Origin: DATDIC01 sp963764525
Lineage (GTDB): Bacteria > Pseudomonadota > Alphaproteobacteria > Acetobacterales > Acetobacteraceae
Reading direction: 5' to 3'
NCBI GenBank assembly: GCA_963764525.1
Contig: CAVXTC010000011.1
Span: 62,001 to 126,000, forward strand
DNA length: 64,000 bases
The translations under genes and the position numbers were made by a program. Under the pieces are notes generated by a model, which was not told where the DNA came from, searched no databases, and saw only the letters and a program-made list of their open reading frames with translations. Below are positions 16,213 to 25,328 of the stretch, in pieces. Positions within the stretch are counted from its first letter, which is position 1. Each line of letters opens with the position of its first letter.

Positions 16213-17940
16213 TCAGTGGCGGCGCAATGCGAAAACCCAGATGACCCCGCCTTGCGGGACGGCATTCGGGTCAAGTTTCATCTGGGTGGTCGAAAGAGCC
16301 TGTTGGATGCGCTGGGCATCGACGCCCCAGCCCGACTGCACGGCGATATACTCGGTATCGCCCACCTGGTAGGCGACCGGCATGCCGATGATGCCGGAAT
16401 TGGTCCGCTGCCGCCACAGCAGTTCGCCGGTCTTGGCATCGAAGGCACGGAACATGCGGTCGTTGGTGCCCCCGACGAACACCAGACCGCCGGCCGTGGT
16501 CAGCACCGACCCGAAGAGCTGGTCGGGGAACGGATACATCCATTGCTGCTTGCCGGTGGCTGGATCCCAAGCCTGCAGCTCGCCGATATGATCGCCCCGC
16601 GGCAGCAGGTTGTTGGTGTTCGGATCGACACCGAGCCAGAGCTGCCCGACAATCAGCTTCTTGTTGACCCCTTCGTTCGTGCCGCACATGTTGTTGTTGG
16701 CGGGAACGTACACCAGGTGTGTCTGATCGCTGTACGACGACGACGTCCAGTCGTCACCGCCCCACAACGACGGGCAGAAGTCGACCGTTTTTCCAACGAC
16801 CGGCTTGTGGGCTGGATCGTAGGTCGGCCGGCCGGTCTGCGGATCGAGGCTCTTGAAGGCGTTCTGATAGACGAACGGCTTGCCCGAGATGAACTTGATG
16901 CCGCTGTCGGTCTGCTGCAGCACCCACAGATAGCCATCACGCGCAGGGTGTATCAGCGCATCGATCATCTGCCCGTTGTGTTCCATGTTCACCAGCATGG
17001 GCGGCCTGACCTCGTCCCAATCCCACGAGTCGTTGTAGTGGTACTGGTGAAAGTCCTTGATCTGGCCGGTGTTCGGGTCCAACGCGATGGTCGAGCTGGT
17101 ATATAGATTGTCGCCCGGATGCAGATCGCCGGGCCAAGGCGCGGCGTTGCCGACGCCCCAATATGCCAGGTTGCGTTTGGGATCGAAGTTGCCGGTGATC
17201 CACACCGAACCGCCGCCGGTCTTCCACGCATCGGTGTCCCAGGTGTCCCCGCCAGGTTCGTTCGGGCTCGGAACCGTGTAGGTCTTCCAAAGCTGCTGGC
17301 CGGTCTCGGCATCGAAGGCGGCGATGAAAGCGCGCACCCCGAACTCGCCGCCGGAGGTGCCAACCATTACCTTGCCGTTCACGATCAGCGGTTCGAGCGT
17401 CGAGTATTCGCCGTGCTGGTAGTTGCCGATCTTGCTCTCCCACGCGACCTTTCCTGTCTTGGCGTCGAGCGCGATCAGCCGTGAATCGACGGTGGCCAGA
17501 TAGACCTTGTCGCCCCACATCGCGACGCCGCGGCTCGTCGGATGCAGTTGGAACAGATCTTCCGGCAGCTTGGGCTGGTAGCGCCAAATCAAATCGCCGG
17601 TCGCGGCGTCGAGCGCCAGCACCTGGTCTTGCGGGGTGACCACGAACATGACGCCGTTGTTGACCATCGGCGGCGCCTCATGGCCCTCGACCATGCCGGT
17701 GGAGAAGGTCCAGACCGGTGTCAGGTCCCGCGCGTTGTCGGCGTTGATCTGACGCAGAGGGCTGAAGCCATGCCCGTCATAGGTCCGTCGGTAGAGCAGC
17801 CAGTTGCCGGCCTCCGGGTTCTCCAGCCGCTGCTGGGTGACCGGGGCGTAGGTATCGAGTTGCTCGGCAAGCGCAGGCGTGCCGAATACGCTGCACAACA
17901 GCCCTGCGGCGAGGGTCATCCGAATGGTTGCCTGGTTCAT
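16213..17940 (-). CDS. PQQ-dependent dehydrogenase lacking the vicinal disulfide (third paralogue)
   Basis: A 575-residue periplasmic quinoprotein with a signal peptide ending at PALA. The propeller is complete, with GGEFGVRAF and the active-site NDSWDWDEV: D307 and D309 fit lanthanide coordination. Unusually, the Cys-Cys pair that stacks over PQQ in relatives is replaced (LFQLHPTSRG at about 130-138), although the following RG and GDKVYLAT are kept. Other cysteines (VDFCPSL, NNMCGTN) are elsewhere. The substrate may therefore differ from simple alcohols. It heads an operon with the molybdenum oxidoreductase, so coupled alcohol-to-acid oxidation is plausible. Confidence 0.88.
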   Translation of the reverse strand: MNQATIRMTLAAGLLCSVFGTPALAEQLDTYAPVTQQRLENPEAGNWLLYRRTYDGHGFSPLRQINADNARDLTPVWTFSTGMVEGHEAPPMVNNGVMFVVTPQDQVLALDAATGDLIWRYQPKLPEDLFQLHPTSRGVAMWGDKVYLATVDSRLIALDAKTGKVAWESKIGNYQHGEYSTLEPLIVNGKVMVGTSGGEFGVRAFIAAFDAETGQQLWKTYTVPSPNEPGGDTWDTDAWKTGGGSVWITGNFDPKRNLAYWGVGNAAPWPGDLHPGDNLYTSSTIALDPNTGQIKDFHQYHYNDSWDWDEVRPPMLVNMEHNGQMIDALIHPARDGYLWVLQQTDSGIKFISGKPFVYQNAFKSLDPQTGRPTYDPAHKPVVGKTVDFCPSLWGGDDWTSSSYSDQTHLVYVPANNNMCGTNEGVNKKLIVGQLWLGVDPNTNNLLPRGDHIGELQAWDPATGKQQWMYPFPDQLFGSVLTTAGGLVFVGGTNDRMFRAFDAKTGELLWRQRTNSGIIGMPVAYQVGDTEYIAVQSGWGVDAQRIQQALSTTQMKLDPNAVPQGGVIWVFALRRH

Positions 17941-18010
17941 CCGCTTCCTCCAACATTTTGATTATGTCTGCCGGGATGATGTCTGCCGGCGCGTCCTGCG
18001 GTAATGGGAC

Positions 18011-18577
18011 TTATTGGGTTCTCTGTTGCTCGCCTCCTACGCGGTCGGTGAACGGGGCGGCGACGACCAGAACGCCGTCGGTGACCTTCAGCGGCAGCGC
18101 CGGCAACGACCGCGGCGCCGGCCCATTCACCACTCGCGCGCCGTGCTTGGGGTCGTACTCGGATTGGTGGCAGGGGCACTGCAGCACCTGTTTGGCTTTC
18201 AGCCAGTCGGTCACCGTGCATTGCTGGTGCGTACAGATCGCCGAGAAGGCCACCACGCCGTCAACCGCCCGCGGCCGCTCTGCTTCACCCAGCGTTGCCG
18301 GATCGAAGCGCATCAGCAGCACCTGATTGAGGCGCGTGCCATCGCGCGGCAGCTTGGTCTGCGGATCGAGGGCCCACGCCAGGACGGGATCGTCGCCCAG
18401 CTTTAGATCGGCCGGCTTGATTGCCGTGTTTTCGTTGTCTGCATCGGCAACGACCAGCAAATCGCCAGGCTGCGGCAGCTTGCTTCTCGCCGGATCTGGC
18501 TCGTTCTCGGCACGCGCCGTGCCGCCGGCTGCGAGCAATGATCCGCAGACCACGATGCGTCGGGAAACCTCGATCAT
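18011..18577 (-). CDS. Exported stand-alone Rieske 2Fe-2S protein
   Basis: A 188-residue protein. A twin-arginine-like signal (VSRRIVVCGSLLAAGG) leads to a Rieske domain with the two cluster boxes CTHQQC and CPCHQSEYD, the layout of bc1-type Rieske proteins. No cytochrome b or c1 gene is adjacent, so it is not part of a standard bc1 operon. It could carry electrons for the quinoprotein or molybdenum enzymes next to it. A GTG at 18619 would add 14 residues, but ATG 18577 with GGGGCGGGA upstream fits the signal better. Confidence 0.8.
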   Translation of the reverse strand: MIEVSRRIVVCGSLLAAGGTARAENEPDPARSKLPQPGDLLVVADADNENTAIKPADLKLGDDPVLAWALDPQTKLPRDGTRLNQVLLMRFDPATLGEAERPRAVDGVVAFSAICTHQQCTVTDWLKAKQVLQCPCHQSEYDPKHGARVVNGPAPRSLPALPLKVTDGVLVVAAPFTDRVGGEQQRTQ

Positions 18578-18761
18578 TCCCGCCCCTGCGATTGCGCTGA
18601 CGATCCCGCTTATTTTCACCTGCGATTGTTGTCAAGCACTCAAAGGCGTCCTAGCCGCGGCGCGCGCCCAGCAACCCACAACGCGGCGAGGTGTCTTTAT
18701 CGCGGGCGTCTCATTTGGAGCCGCCCAACGAGAAACGTGCAAGGATTTATACACAAGTGGC

Positions 18762-18782
18762 GCCGCATTTATCATATGCGGC
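18762..18782. promoter_or_regulatory. Inverted repeat upstream of the Rieske gene
   Basis: Perfect 7-bp arms GCCGCAT and ATGCGGC flank a 7-nt AT-rich centre. It lies in the 297-nt gap between the Rieske gene and the ABC ATPase gene, both on the minus strand, about 185 nt before the Rieske start. It may be an operator. Nothing else is evident in this gap. Confidence 0.35.
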
Positions 18783-18874
18783 ATTCTGCATGGCCTCGCG
18801 CAGCGACTTCGGAACGCCGCGAGCGAGCCGTGCGGTCGCGCAAACGTGAAGCTGTCACCTCACGGCGCTGTGCA

Positions 18875-19603
18875 TCAACTCGCCGGCTCCGCGTGATCAA
18901 GGAACGGAAACTGCGCGACCAGCGTCGCCCGCAGCGTGCCGATAGCGCTCAAATCCCGCGGCTCCGGCAGCTTGATATCGGCCGCCAGCGTCGCCGGCTC
19001 GCCGGCCAGCACCAGAATCCGGTCGGCGATACCGAGCGCCTGATCGATGTTATGTGTCGCCAGCAGCACGGTCGCGCAGCGGCGCCGAGCCCAGCGCGAC
19101 ACCGCGGCGGCGAGCCGCGCCGCGAGCGCCGGATCAAGCGAGGTGAACGGTTCATCCAGCACCAGCAGATCGGGATCAACCGCAAGCGCCCGTGCCAACG
19201 CGACGCGGCGCGCCATGCCAAGCGACAGTTCGCGCGGCAGGCGCTGCTCCACGCCGGGCAACTCGACCTGGGCCAGCAAGTCGGGAATGTCGAGCGCCTG
19301 TGCACGATCGATTACCACCAGCCGCAAGTTATCCGCGACGGTGAGCCAGGGCAGCAGCCGTGGCTCCTGGAACATCACGCCGACCCGTCCGGCGCAACAT
19401 GATACCGAGCCGGCGAAATCGGCATCGAGCCCGAGTATCAGTCGCAGCGTCGTGGTCTTGCCGATGCCGGACGGGCCAAACAACGCGAGAAACTCGCCCG
19501 CAACCGCCGAGAAGCGGACATCGCGCAACACCGGACGCGTGCCGCCGCCCGGCTCTTGCACGCTCTTGGCGCCGATGCTGACCTCAATCACCGCGCCAGG
19601 CAT
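18875..19603 (-). CDS. ABC importer ATPase, NitT/TauT type
   Basis: A 242-residue ATPase with Walker A GPSGIGKTTTLRL, a Q-loop MFQEPRLLPW typical of nitrate/sulfonate/taurine importers, the signature LSLGMARRVALARAL (Gly-Gly replaced by Leu-Gly) and Walker B LLVLDEPFTSLD. It overlaps the permease gene by 20 nt. The three-gene importer sits just upstream of, and divergent from, pqqA, suggesting uptake of something needed by the quinoprotein system. The solute cannot be named. Confidence 0.88.
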   Translation of the reverse strand: MPGAVIEVSIGAKSVQEPGGGTRPVLRDVRFSAVAGEFLALFGPSGIGKTTTLRLILGLDADFAGSVSCCAGRVGVMFQEPRLLPWLTVADNLRLVVIDRAQALDIPDLLAQVELPGVEQRLPRELSLGMARRVALARALAVDPDLLVLDEPFTSLDPALAARLAAAVSRWARRRCATVLLATHNIDQALGIADRILVLAGEPATLAADIKLPEPRDLSAIGTLRATLVAQFPFLDHAEPAS

Positions 19604-20351
19604 TCACTCTGCGTTCCCAGCGCTGCAGCAGCAGCATTTCGATCAGCAGCATGATGGCGGCAAATGTAAAGCCATAGGCCAGAATCCCGGCTACGTTGAA
19701 GTCCTGGAAAAACAGGTTCAGCACGAAACCGACGCCGTTGGGGCGGCCCAGCAGCTCGACGATCAGCACGATCTTCCAGGTGATCGACAAGCCGCTTCGC
19801 GCCGCGGCCGCTATGTAGGGGGAAAGCTGCGGCAGCGCGATCCGTCGCAGCCATCGGATGCGGCCGATGCGAAACACCCGCGCGAGGTCTTCCAGACCGG
19901 GGTCCAGGGCGCGGGCGCCTTCGCGCACGGTCACCATCACCGTGGGTATCTTGGCGATGGCGACCGCGAGCACCGCCGCCAGCTCGTTCAGACCGACCCA
20001 GATATAGACAAGGATTATCACCACCAGCACCGGCAGGTTCAGCGTGATGACCAGCCACGGATCCAGAAACGCGTCGGCGCGCGGCGAGCGCCCGGCGATG
20101 TAGCCGGCAACCAGTCCGATCCCCATGGAGAGGACGAAGGCGGCTCCGACACGCAGCAAGGTGATGCCGACATTGCGGGGCATCTCGCCGTTCAGGATTT
20201 CCTGCCAGGCGAAGCGCGTCACGATGGCTGGCCCCGGCAGGAGCTGGGGGTTGCCCGCGAAGCGTGCCGCGAGCCACCACACTGCGATAAACGTGGCAAC
20301 CGAGATCAGACGGGCAACAGAATGACCGTTCGTCTGCCTATCCGCTCGCAT
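19584..20351 (-). CDS. ABC importer permease, NitT/TauT type
   Basis: A 255-residue inner-membrane permease with about six transmembrane segments and the BPD_transp_1 coupling loop (REGARALDPGLEDLARVFR with RRIALPQLSPYIAAAARSG). ATG 20351 lies inside the end of the binding-protein gene, so the two are translationally coupled. It works with the downstream ATPase. Confidence 0.88.
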   Translation of the reverse strand: MRADRQTNGHSVARLISVATFIAVWWLAARFAGNPQLLPGPAIVTRFAWQEILNGEMPRNVGITLLRVGAAFVLSMGIGLVAGYIAGRSPRADAFLDPWLVITLNLPVLVVIILVYIWVGLNELAAVLAVAIAKIPTVMVTVREGARALDPGLEDLARVFRIGRIRWLRRIALPQLSPYIAAAARSGLSITWKIVLIVELLGRPNGVGFVLNLFFQDFNVAGILAYGFTFAAIMLLIEMLLLQRWERRVNAWRGD

Positions 20352-21391
20352 CCGCCCTGCGCCAGAAAATCCCGTCCGGCAGTGCGGACATCCCGGCCGT
20401 TGCGCGCGTGCCCCCGGTGTTCAGCAGGATCGCGAAGACGCGCTCCGCGGTCTGTTGTTCCTGCGCGGCGGAGCGGAGTCGCTATGCCCTCGACAAAACG
20501 TCTCCGAAGGGCGCTGAACAAGGTATCGTCGGAAGCATCCATCAGCGGGCGGATGCGGGTCCACTCGTCGGCGGACGTGGCCATCAGGTGCTCGGCCGCG
20601 GCGGCAGCGGCCAGGAAGCCGTCGATCGTGTGGCGATGCGCCTCCGCCCAGTCCTCGCGGAACACGAAGCCCACCAGGTCCAGTTGTGCCGGGAGACCAA
20701 GCGCACGCGCGCAGTCGGCGACCGAGACGGCCTCGCGGCAGCCGGCCGCTTCCAGCCGGGACGTGAAGTTCCAGAATGTAAGTACCGCGTCGAGTTCGCC
20801 TTGCCGCAACTTGGCATCGAGCAAAGGCGGCGCGCCGTACACGACGCGGGCTGCCGAAAGAAGGTCGGTTCCGGTCGTCGCGCGCGATGCTGCCTGGACG
20901 ACCAGCCAGGATTTGTCCACCGGACCTCCGGCAACACCGAGCTTCCTGTCCTTGAGGTCGGCAAGCCCGCGGATCGGAGAGCCCGGGCGCACCATGATGC
21001 CGCCCAGCGCGCTGGAGAACGGCGCGAAGCAGAGGCGCGTACCGGCGACGCGCTGCGCGGCTGCGAACATCCAGTCGGAGACGATCACATCGTCGGCGCC
21101 GGCCATCAGCGCGATGCGGCCCGCGTCGGTGTTGGCGAGCACCGAGGTCCGCATCGCAACCCCTTGCGCGGCATCGAGCCGGTGGCGGCGGATCACATCG
21201 GCGATCCACTGCACGGTGCCAAATTGCAGAATGCCAAGCCGGATGTCCGTATCCGGTGTGGCCGATTCCGCAGCGCCGCCGGCGAGCCATGCCAAACCGC
21301 CTGCGGAAAGGGCGAGCCAATCCCGGCGGGTCAGGCGGGTCTCGGCCCGTCGGCTGAGGTCGTGTGCTTGTGCCTGATGCTGAACCGGCAT
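20338..21391 (-). CDS. ABC importer substrate-binding protein (frameshift near C-terminus)
   Basis: A periplasmic NMT1/SsuA-like binding protein of about 350 residues. A Tat-like signal (LTRRDWLALSAGG) precedes LGILQFGTVQWIADV, DVIVSDWMFAA and GVAGGPVDKSWLVVQ. The frame runs astray after FVEGIATPLRR. Shifting one base near 20475 gives AQEQQTAERVFAIL and a family-like end with IFWRRAD, stopping at TAG 20338-20340, which restores the expected overlap with the permease start. The ligand is unknown; candidates discussed for such neighbours are alcohols, PQQ-related compounds or metal chelates, none proven. Confidence 0.83.
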
Positions 21392-21571
21392 GCACCAACA
21401 CTGTGGCGGAGCCGGCGAGAACGCAAGGCGGCCAGGCCGGTCGGCGATATGGCGCGCACGTACAATGATTGCAGTGGACTGGGATTGCGGTGGACTGGAC
21501 AGGCAGCGGCGCGCGGACTAGCTTCGACACGACGCGCATGGCGTCCCGTCAACAATACGGGAGACACCAAT

Positions 21572-21649
21572 ATGTCCTGGAAGCGCCCGACACTTCGCGA
21601 AATCCGCATCGGGATGGAGATCAACGGATACCTTCCCGCCGATCTCTGA
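21572..21649 (+). CDS. pqqA: PqqA, PQQ precursor peptide (operon copy)
   Basis: A 25-residue peptide: MSWKRP, then LREIRIGMEINGYLPADL. The EINGY core supplies the Glu and Tyr that become PQQ. GGGAG lies 8 nt upstream. It starts the pqqABCDE operon, 27 nt before pqqB. It is divergent from the ABC importer genes, with a 180-nt intergenic space that must hold the pqq promoter. Confidence 0.95.
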   Translation: MSWKRPTLREIRIGMEINGYLPADL

Positions 21650-21676
21650 CCAACTGACGTCTCCATTTCACAGCGC

Positions 21677-22589
21677 ATGACCGAGGGCCGCCCAGGGCTG
21701 ACGGCGATCGTTCTCGGTTCGGCGGCCGGCGGCGGTGTTCCGCAGTGGAATTGCCGCTGCCGTGTTTGTGCCCAGGCGCGTGCCGGCGGGAACGTGCTGG
21801 CACGCACGCAAATGAGCGTGGCGGCCAGCGCGGATGGCGAGCATTGGCTGCTGGTCGGGGCGTCTCCCGATTTGCGTCAGCAGATACTGCAAACGCCTGC
21901 TCTGGCACCGTTCAGCGGGCTGCGTCACTCGCCGATTGTTGGTGTTGCGGTGATCGGCGCCGACGTGGATGGGCTCGCCGGTCTGCTCGTGCTGCGGGAA
22001 TCACAGCCGTTCCGCCTCTATGCGCCGGCTGCGATCCACGATGTGATACGGGCCAATCCGGTTTTCGGCGTGCTCGACCCGGCGCTGGTGGAATCCGTCG
22101 CCGTTACCACCGCTGAAGCTGTGGATTGCGGCTATGGGCTGAGCCTGACGCTGCTGGCAGTACCAGGCAAAACGCCGCTCTATCTGGAAGATCGCACGCG
22201 CGGCGGAGCCGGAAGCGGAGCCGACCTTTGCTGCGCTGATCGAAGCCGGCGGCCGTCGGCTTCTGGTCGCGCCGGCCTGCGCGGATATCACGGAGCAGGT
22301 GCGGACGTTGCTGCGGCAGACGGACGCGGTGCTGTTTGATGGAACCGTGTTCGCCGATGACGAAATGATCAGTGCCGGCGTGGGCCTGAAGACAGGACGT
22401 CGCATGGGGCATGTGCCGATGTCCGGCCCCGACGGTTCGCTCGCCCGCCTGGCGGACCTGCCGTGCCGCCGCATTTATGTTCATATCAACAACACCAACG
22501 CGGCACTGATCGAGGGCTCGCCCGAACAAGGTCAGGTCCTGGCAGCAGGTTTCGAAATCGCCTACGACGGAATGGAGGTGTATCCATGA
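21677..22589 (+). CDS. pqqB: PqqB, metallo-beta-lactamase-fold hydroxylase of PQQ synthesis (frameshifted)
   Basis: PqqB acts on the tyrosine of the cross-linked PqqA-derived intermediate. The N-terminal part shows VLGSAAGGGVPQWNCRC and CRVCAQARAG, the family's zinc-binding Cys motif, and LLVGASPDLRQQI. Near 22200 the frame changes by one base to AEPEADPTFAALIEAGG-like sequence, and the C-terminal part holds LFDGTVFADDEM, GHVPMSG and YVHINNTN. The corrected length of about 303 residues is normal. The stop overlaps the pqqC start (ATGA). Confidence 0.9.
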
Positions 22590-23341
22590 CCGAGCTGCTT
22601 TCGCCATCCGAGCTGGAGGCAAGCCTGCGCGAGATCGGCGCGCGCCGGTACCACAACCTGCATCCGTTCCATCGCATGCTGCATGGCGGCAAATGCTCCA
22701 GGGGCCAGGTGCAGGCGTGGGCGCTGAACCGCTACTACTACCAGGCGATGATCCCGTTGAAGGATGCGTCGCTGATCGCGCGCTGCGAGGATCCCCATAT
22801 CCGTCGGGAATGGCGCAAGCGGCTGGAGGATCACGATGGCAGCGAGGCTGGCCCGCGGGGGATCGAGGGGGGCGGGATCGAACGCTGGCTCAAGCTGACA
22901 GAGGGCCTCGGGCTGGATCGCGCAACGGTGATCTCCACGCGGCTGCTGCTGCCTGGTACGCGTTACGCGGTTGAAGCCTATGTCCACTTCGTCCGCGAAC
23001 GCAGTTTGCTGGAAGCGATCGCCTCGGCGCTGACCGAGCTGTTTTCACCACAGATCATCACCGAGCGACTGGAGGGAATGCTGGCGCACTACGATTACGT
23101 AACCTCCGAGACGATGGCGTATTTCCAGCAGCGTCCGCCGCAAGCGGAGCGTGATGCGACCTACGTCCTCGACTACGTCAAGGCGCACGCGCGCACGTTG
23201 GAGCAGCAGCAGGCGGTGATTGACGCGTTGTCGTTCAAGTGTGACGTGCTCTGGGCGATGCTGGATGCGCTGCATCACGCCTATGTCACGCCGGGGCTGA
23301 TTCCGCCTGGTGCCTTCGTACCGGCGACAGGCGATGCCTGA
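22586..23341 (+). CDS. pqqC: PqqC, pyrroloquinoline-quinone synthase
   Basis: A 251-residue cofactor-free oxidase that performs the final ring closure and eight-electron oxidation to PQQ. Family blocks are all present: YHNLHPFHRMLHGGKC, QAWALNRYYYQ, HDGSEAGPRGIEGGGIERW, YFQQRPPQAERDATY and FKCDVLWAMLDAL. The length matches PqqC. The start overlaps pqqB and the end overlaps pqqD. Confidence 0.95.
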   Translation: MTELLSPSELEASLREIGARRYHNLHPFHRMLHGGKCSRGQVQAWALNRYYYQAMIPLKDASLIARCEDPHIRREWRKRLEDHDGSEAGPRGIEGGGIERWLKLTEGLGLDRATVISTRLLLPGTRYAVEAYVHFVRERSLLEAIASALTELFSPQIITERLEGMLAHYDYVTSETMAYFQQRPPQAERDATYVLDYVKAHARTLEQQQAVIDALSFKCDVLWAMLDALHHAYVTPGLIPPGAFVPATGDA

Positions 23342-23624
23342 GCAGTCCGCCACGATTGCCGAGGATGCACATCCCCGCCTCGCGCCGGGTGTCCGGCTGC
23401 ATTTCGATACGCATCGGCAAGCGTGGGTGCTGCTCGCACCGGAACGTGTGATCGAGGCGGAACCGCCGGCCAACGATGTACTCAGCCGCTGCGACGGCGG
23501 CCGGACGTTCGGCCAGATCGTCGATGAGCTCGCCGCCATCTACACGGCCGAGCGTGCGATCATTGCCGGCGATGTCGCCGACCTGCTGCTGGAGCTCGTG
23601 GCGAAAAATCTGGTGATACTGTGA
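23334..23624 (+). CDS. pqqD: PqqD, PqqA-binding chaperone
   Basis: A 96-residue RRE-type protein that binds PqqA and presents it to PqqE. Typical sequence: PRLAPGVRLHFDTHRQAWVLL, then ERVIEAEPPANDVLSRCDGGR and FGQIVDELA. ATG 23334 overlaps the pqqC stop by 8 nt, and the stop overlaps the pqqE GTG. Confidence 0.93.
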   Translation: MPEQSATIAEDAHPRLAPGVRLHFDTHRQAWVLLAPERVIEAEPPANDVLSRCDGGRTFGQIVDELAAIYTAERAIIAGDVADLLLELVAKNLVIL

Positions 23625-24790
23625 GCACTGTTCCGCAAACCTTGCCGCGCCCGCTCGGTCTGCTGGCCGAACTCACGCACCGCTGCCCGTTGGCCTGCCC
23701 GTATTGCTCCAATCCGCTGGCGCTGGAGGATCGCGCGGGCGAGCTGGATGCGGCATCCTGGGGACGTGTGTTCCACGAGGCCGCCGAGCTTGGCGTGCTG
23801 CAGGTTCATTTGTCCGGCGGCGAGCCGGCATCACGGCGGGACCTGGTGGAGATCGTCGCGTCGGCGCGCGAGGCGGGCCTTTACACCAACCTGATCACTT
23901 CGGGCATCGGGCTCGCTGCGGAGCGGCTCGCGCGGTTGCGCGAGATCGGGCTCGATCATGTGCAGATCTCGATCCAGGACATCGAGCCGGATTCCGCCGA
24001 CCGCATCGCCGGCTATCGGGGGGCGCATGTGCGCAAGCTTGCGCTGGCGCGTGAAGTGGTCGAGGCGGGCTTGCCGCTGACCATCAACGTGGTGCTGCAT
24101 CGGGCCAATATCGCGAGGCTGCCGGAGCTGGTCGCCCTCGCGGCCGATCTCGGGGCCGCGCGTGTCGAGATCGCGCACGCGCAATATTACGGCTGGGCGC
24201 TACGCAACCGGGGCGCCCTGATGCCGACCGCCGCGCAGGTCGCCACGTCGGTGACGGCTCTCGAGCAGATGCGCGGGATCTACCGGGGGCGGCTGACGAT
24301 CGATGCGGTGGTGCCAGACTATTATGCGCGACGGCCGAAGCCGTGCATGGGCGGATGGGGACGCCGGTCGTTGAATGTGACACCGTCCGGGCGTGTGCTG
24401 CCATGCCACGCTGCAGAAACGATTCCCGGACTGGTGTTCTGGTCGGTCCGCGAGCACGGCCTGGCGGAGATCTGGGCGCGCTCCCCGGCTTTCCAGGCGT
24501 TCCGTGGCACCGACTGGATGCCTGAACCGTGCCGATCCTGCGACCGTCGGGAAATTGATTTCGGCGGCTGCCGCTGTCAGGCGCTGGCCATCGCCGGCGA
24601 CGCGACGGCGACTGATCCCGCTTGCGAGCTGTCACCGTTGCACGATGCGATGGCGGCGCTGGCAAGCGAGGCGTCTTCGACGGGCGAGGTCGCGTATGCG
24701 TATCGCGGGCGCGACGGCGCATCTATCAGGTCATCCGATACCAACCCGAACGTGGCAGCAGGATTCAACACAGAATTCACTGAGCGGTAG
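23621..24790 (+). CDS. pqqE: PqqE, radical SAM PqqA cross-linking enzyme
   Basis: A 389-residue radical SAM/SPASM enzyme that joins Glu and Tyr of PqqA. It has the 4Fe-4S motif CPLACPYC near residue 23, LSGGEP, and SPASM cysteines in KPCMGGWG, RVLPCHAA, EPCRSCDRR and GGCRCQA. GTG 23621 overlaps the pqqD stop. The last about 20 residues (after AYAYRGRDG) run to a stop inside the 3' end of an adjoining group II intron remnant, so the natural C-terminus may have been altered by that insertion; all catalytic elements lie before it. Confidence 0.93.
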   Translation: MSTVPQTLPRPLGLLAELTHRCPLACPYCSNPLALEDRAGELDAASWGRVFHEAAELGVLQVHLSGGEPASRRDLVEIVASAREAGLYTNLITSGIGLAAERLARLREIGLDHVQISIQDIEPDSADRIAGYRGAHVRKLALAREVVEAGLPLTINVVLHRANIARLPELVALAADLGAARVEIAHAQYYGWALRNRGALMPTAAQVATSVTALEQMRGIYRGRLTIDAVVPDYYARRPKPCMGGWGRRSLNVTPSGRVLPCHAAETIPGLVFWSVREHGLAEIWARSPAFQAFRGTDWMPEPCRSCDRREIDFGGCRCQALAIAGDATATDPACELSPLHDAMAALASEASSTGEVAYAYRGRDGASIRSSDTNPNVAAGFNTEFTER

Positions 24791-25328
<538 letters not shown>

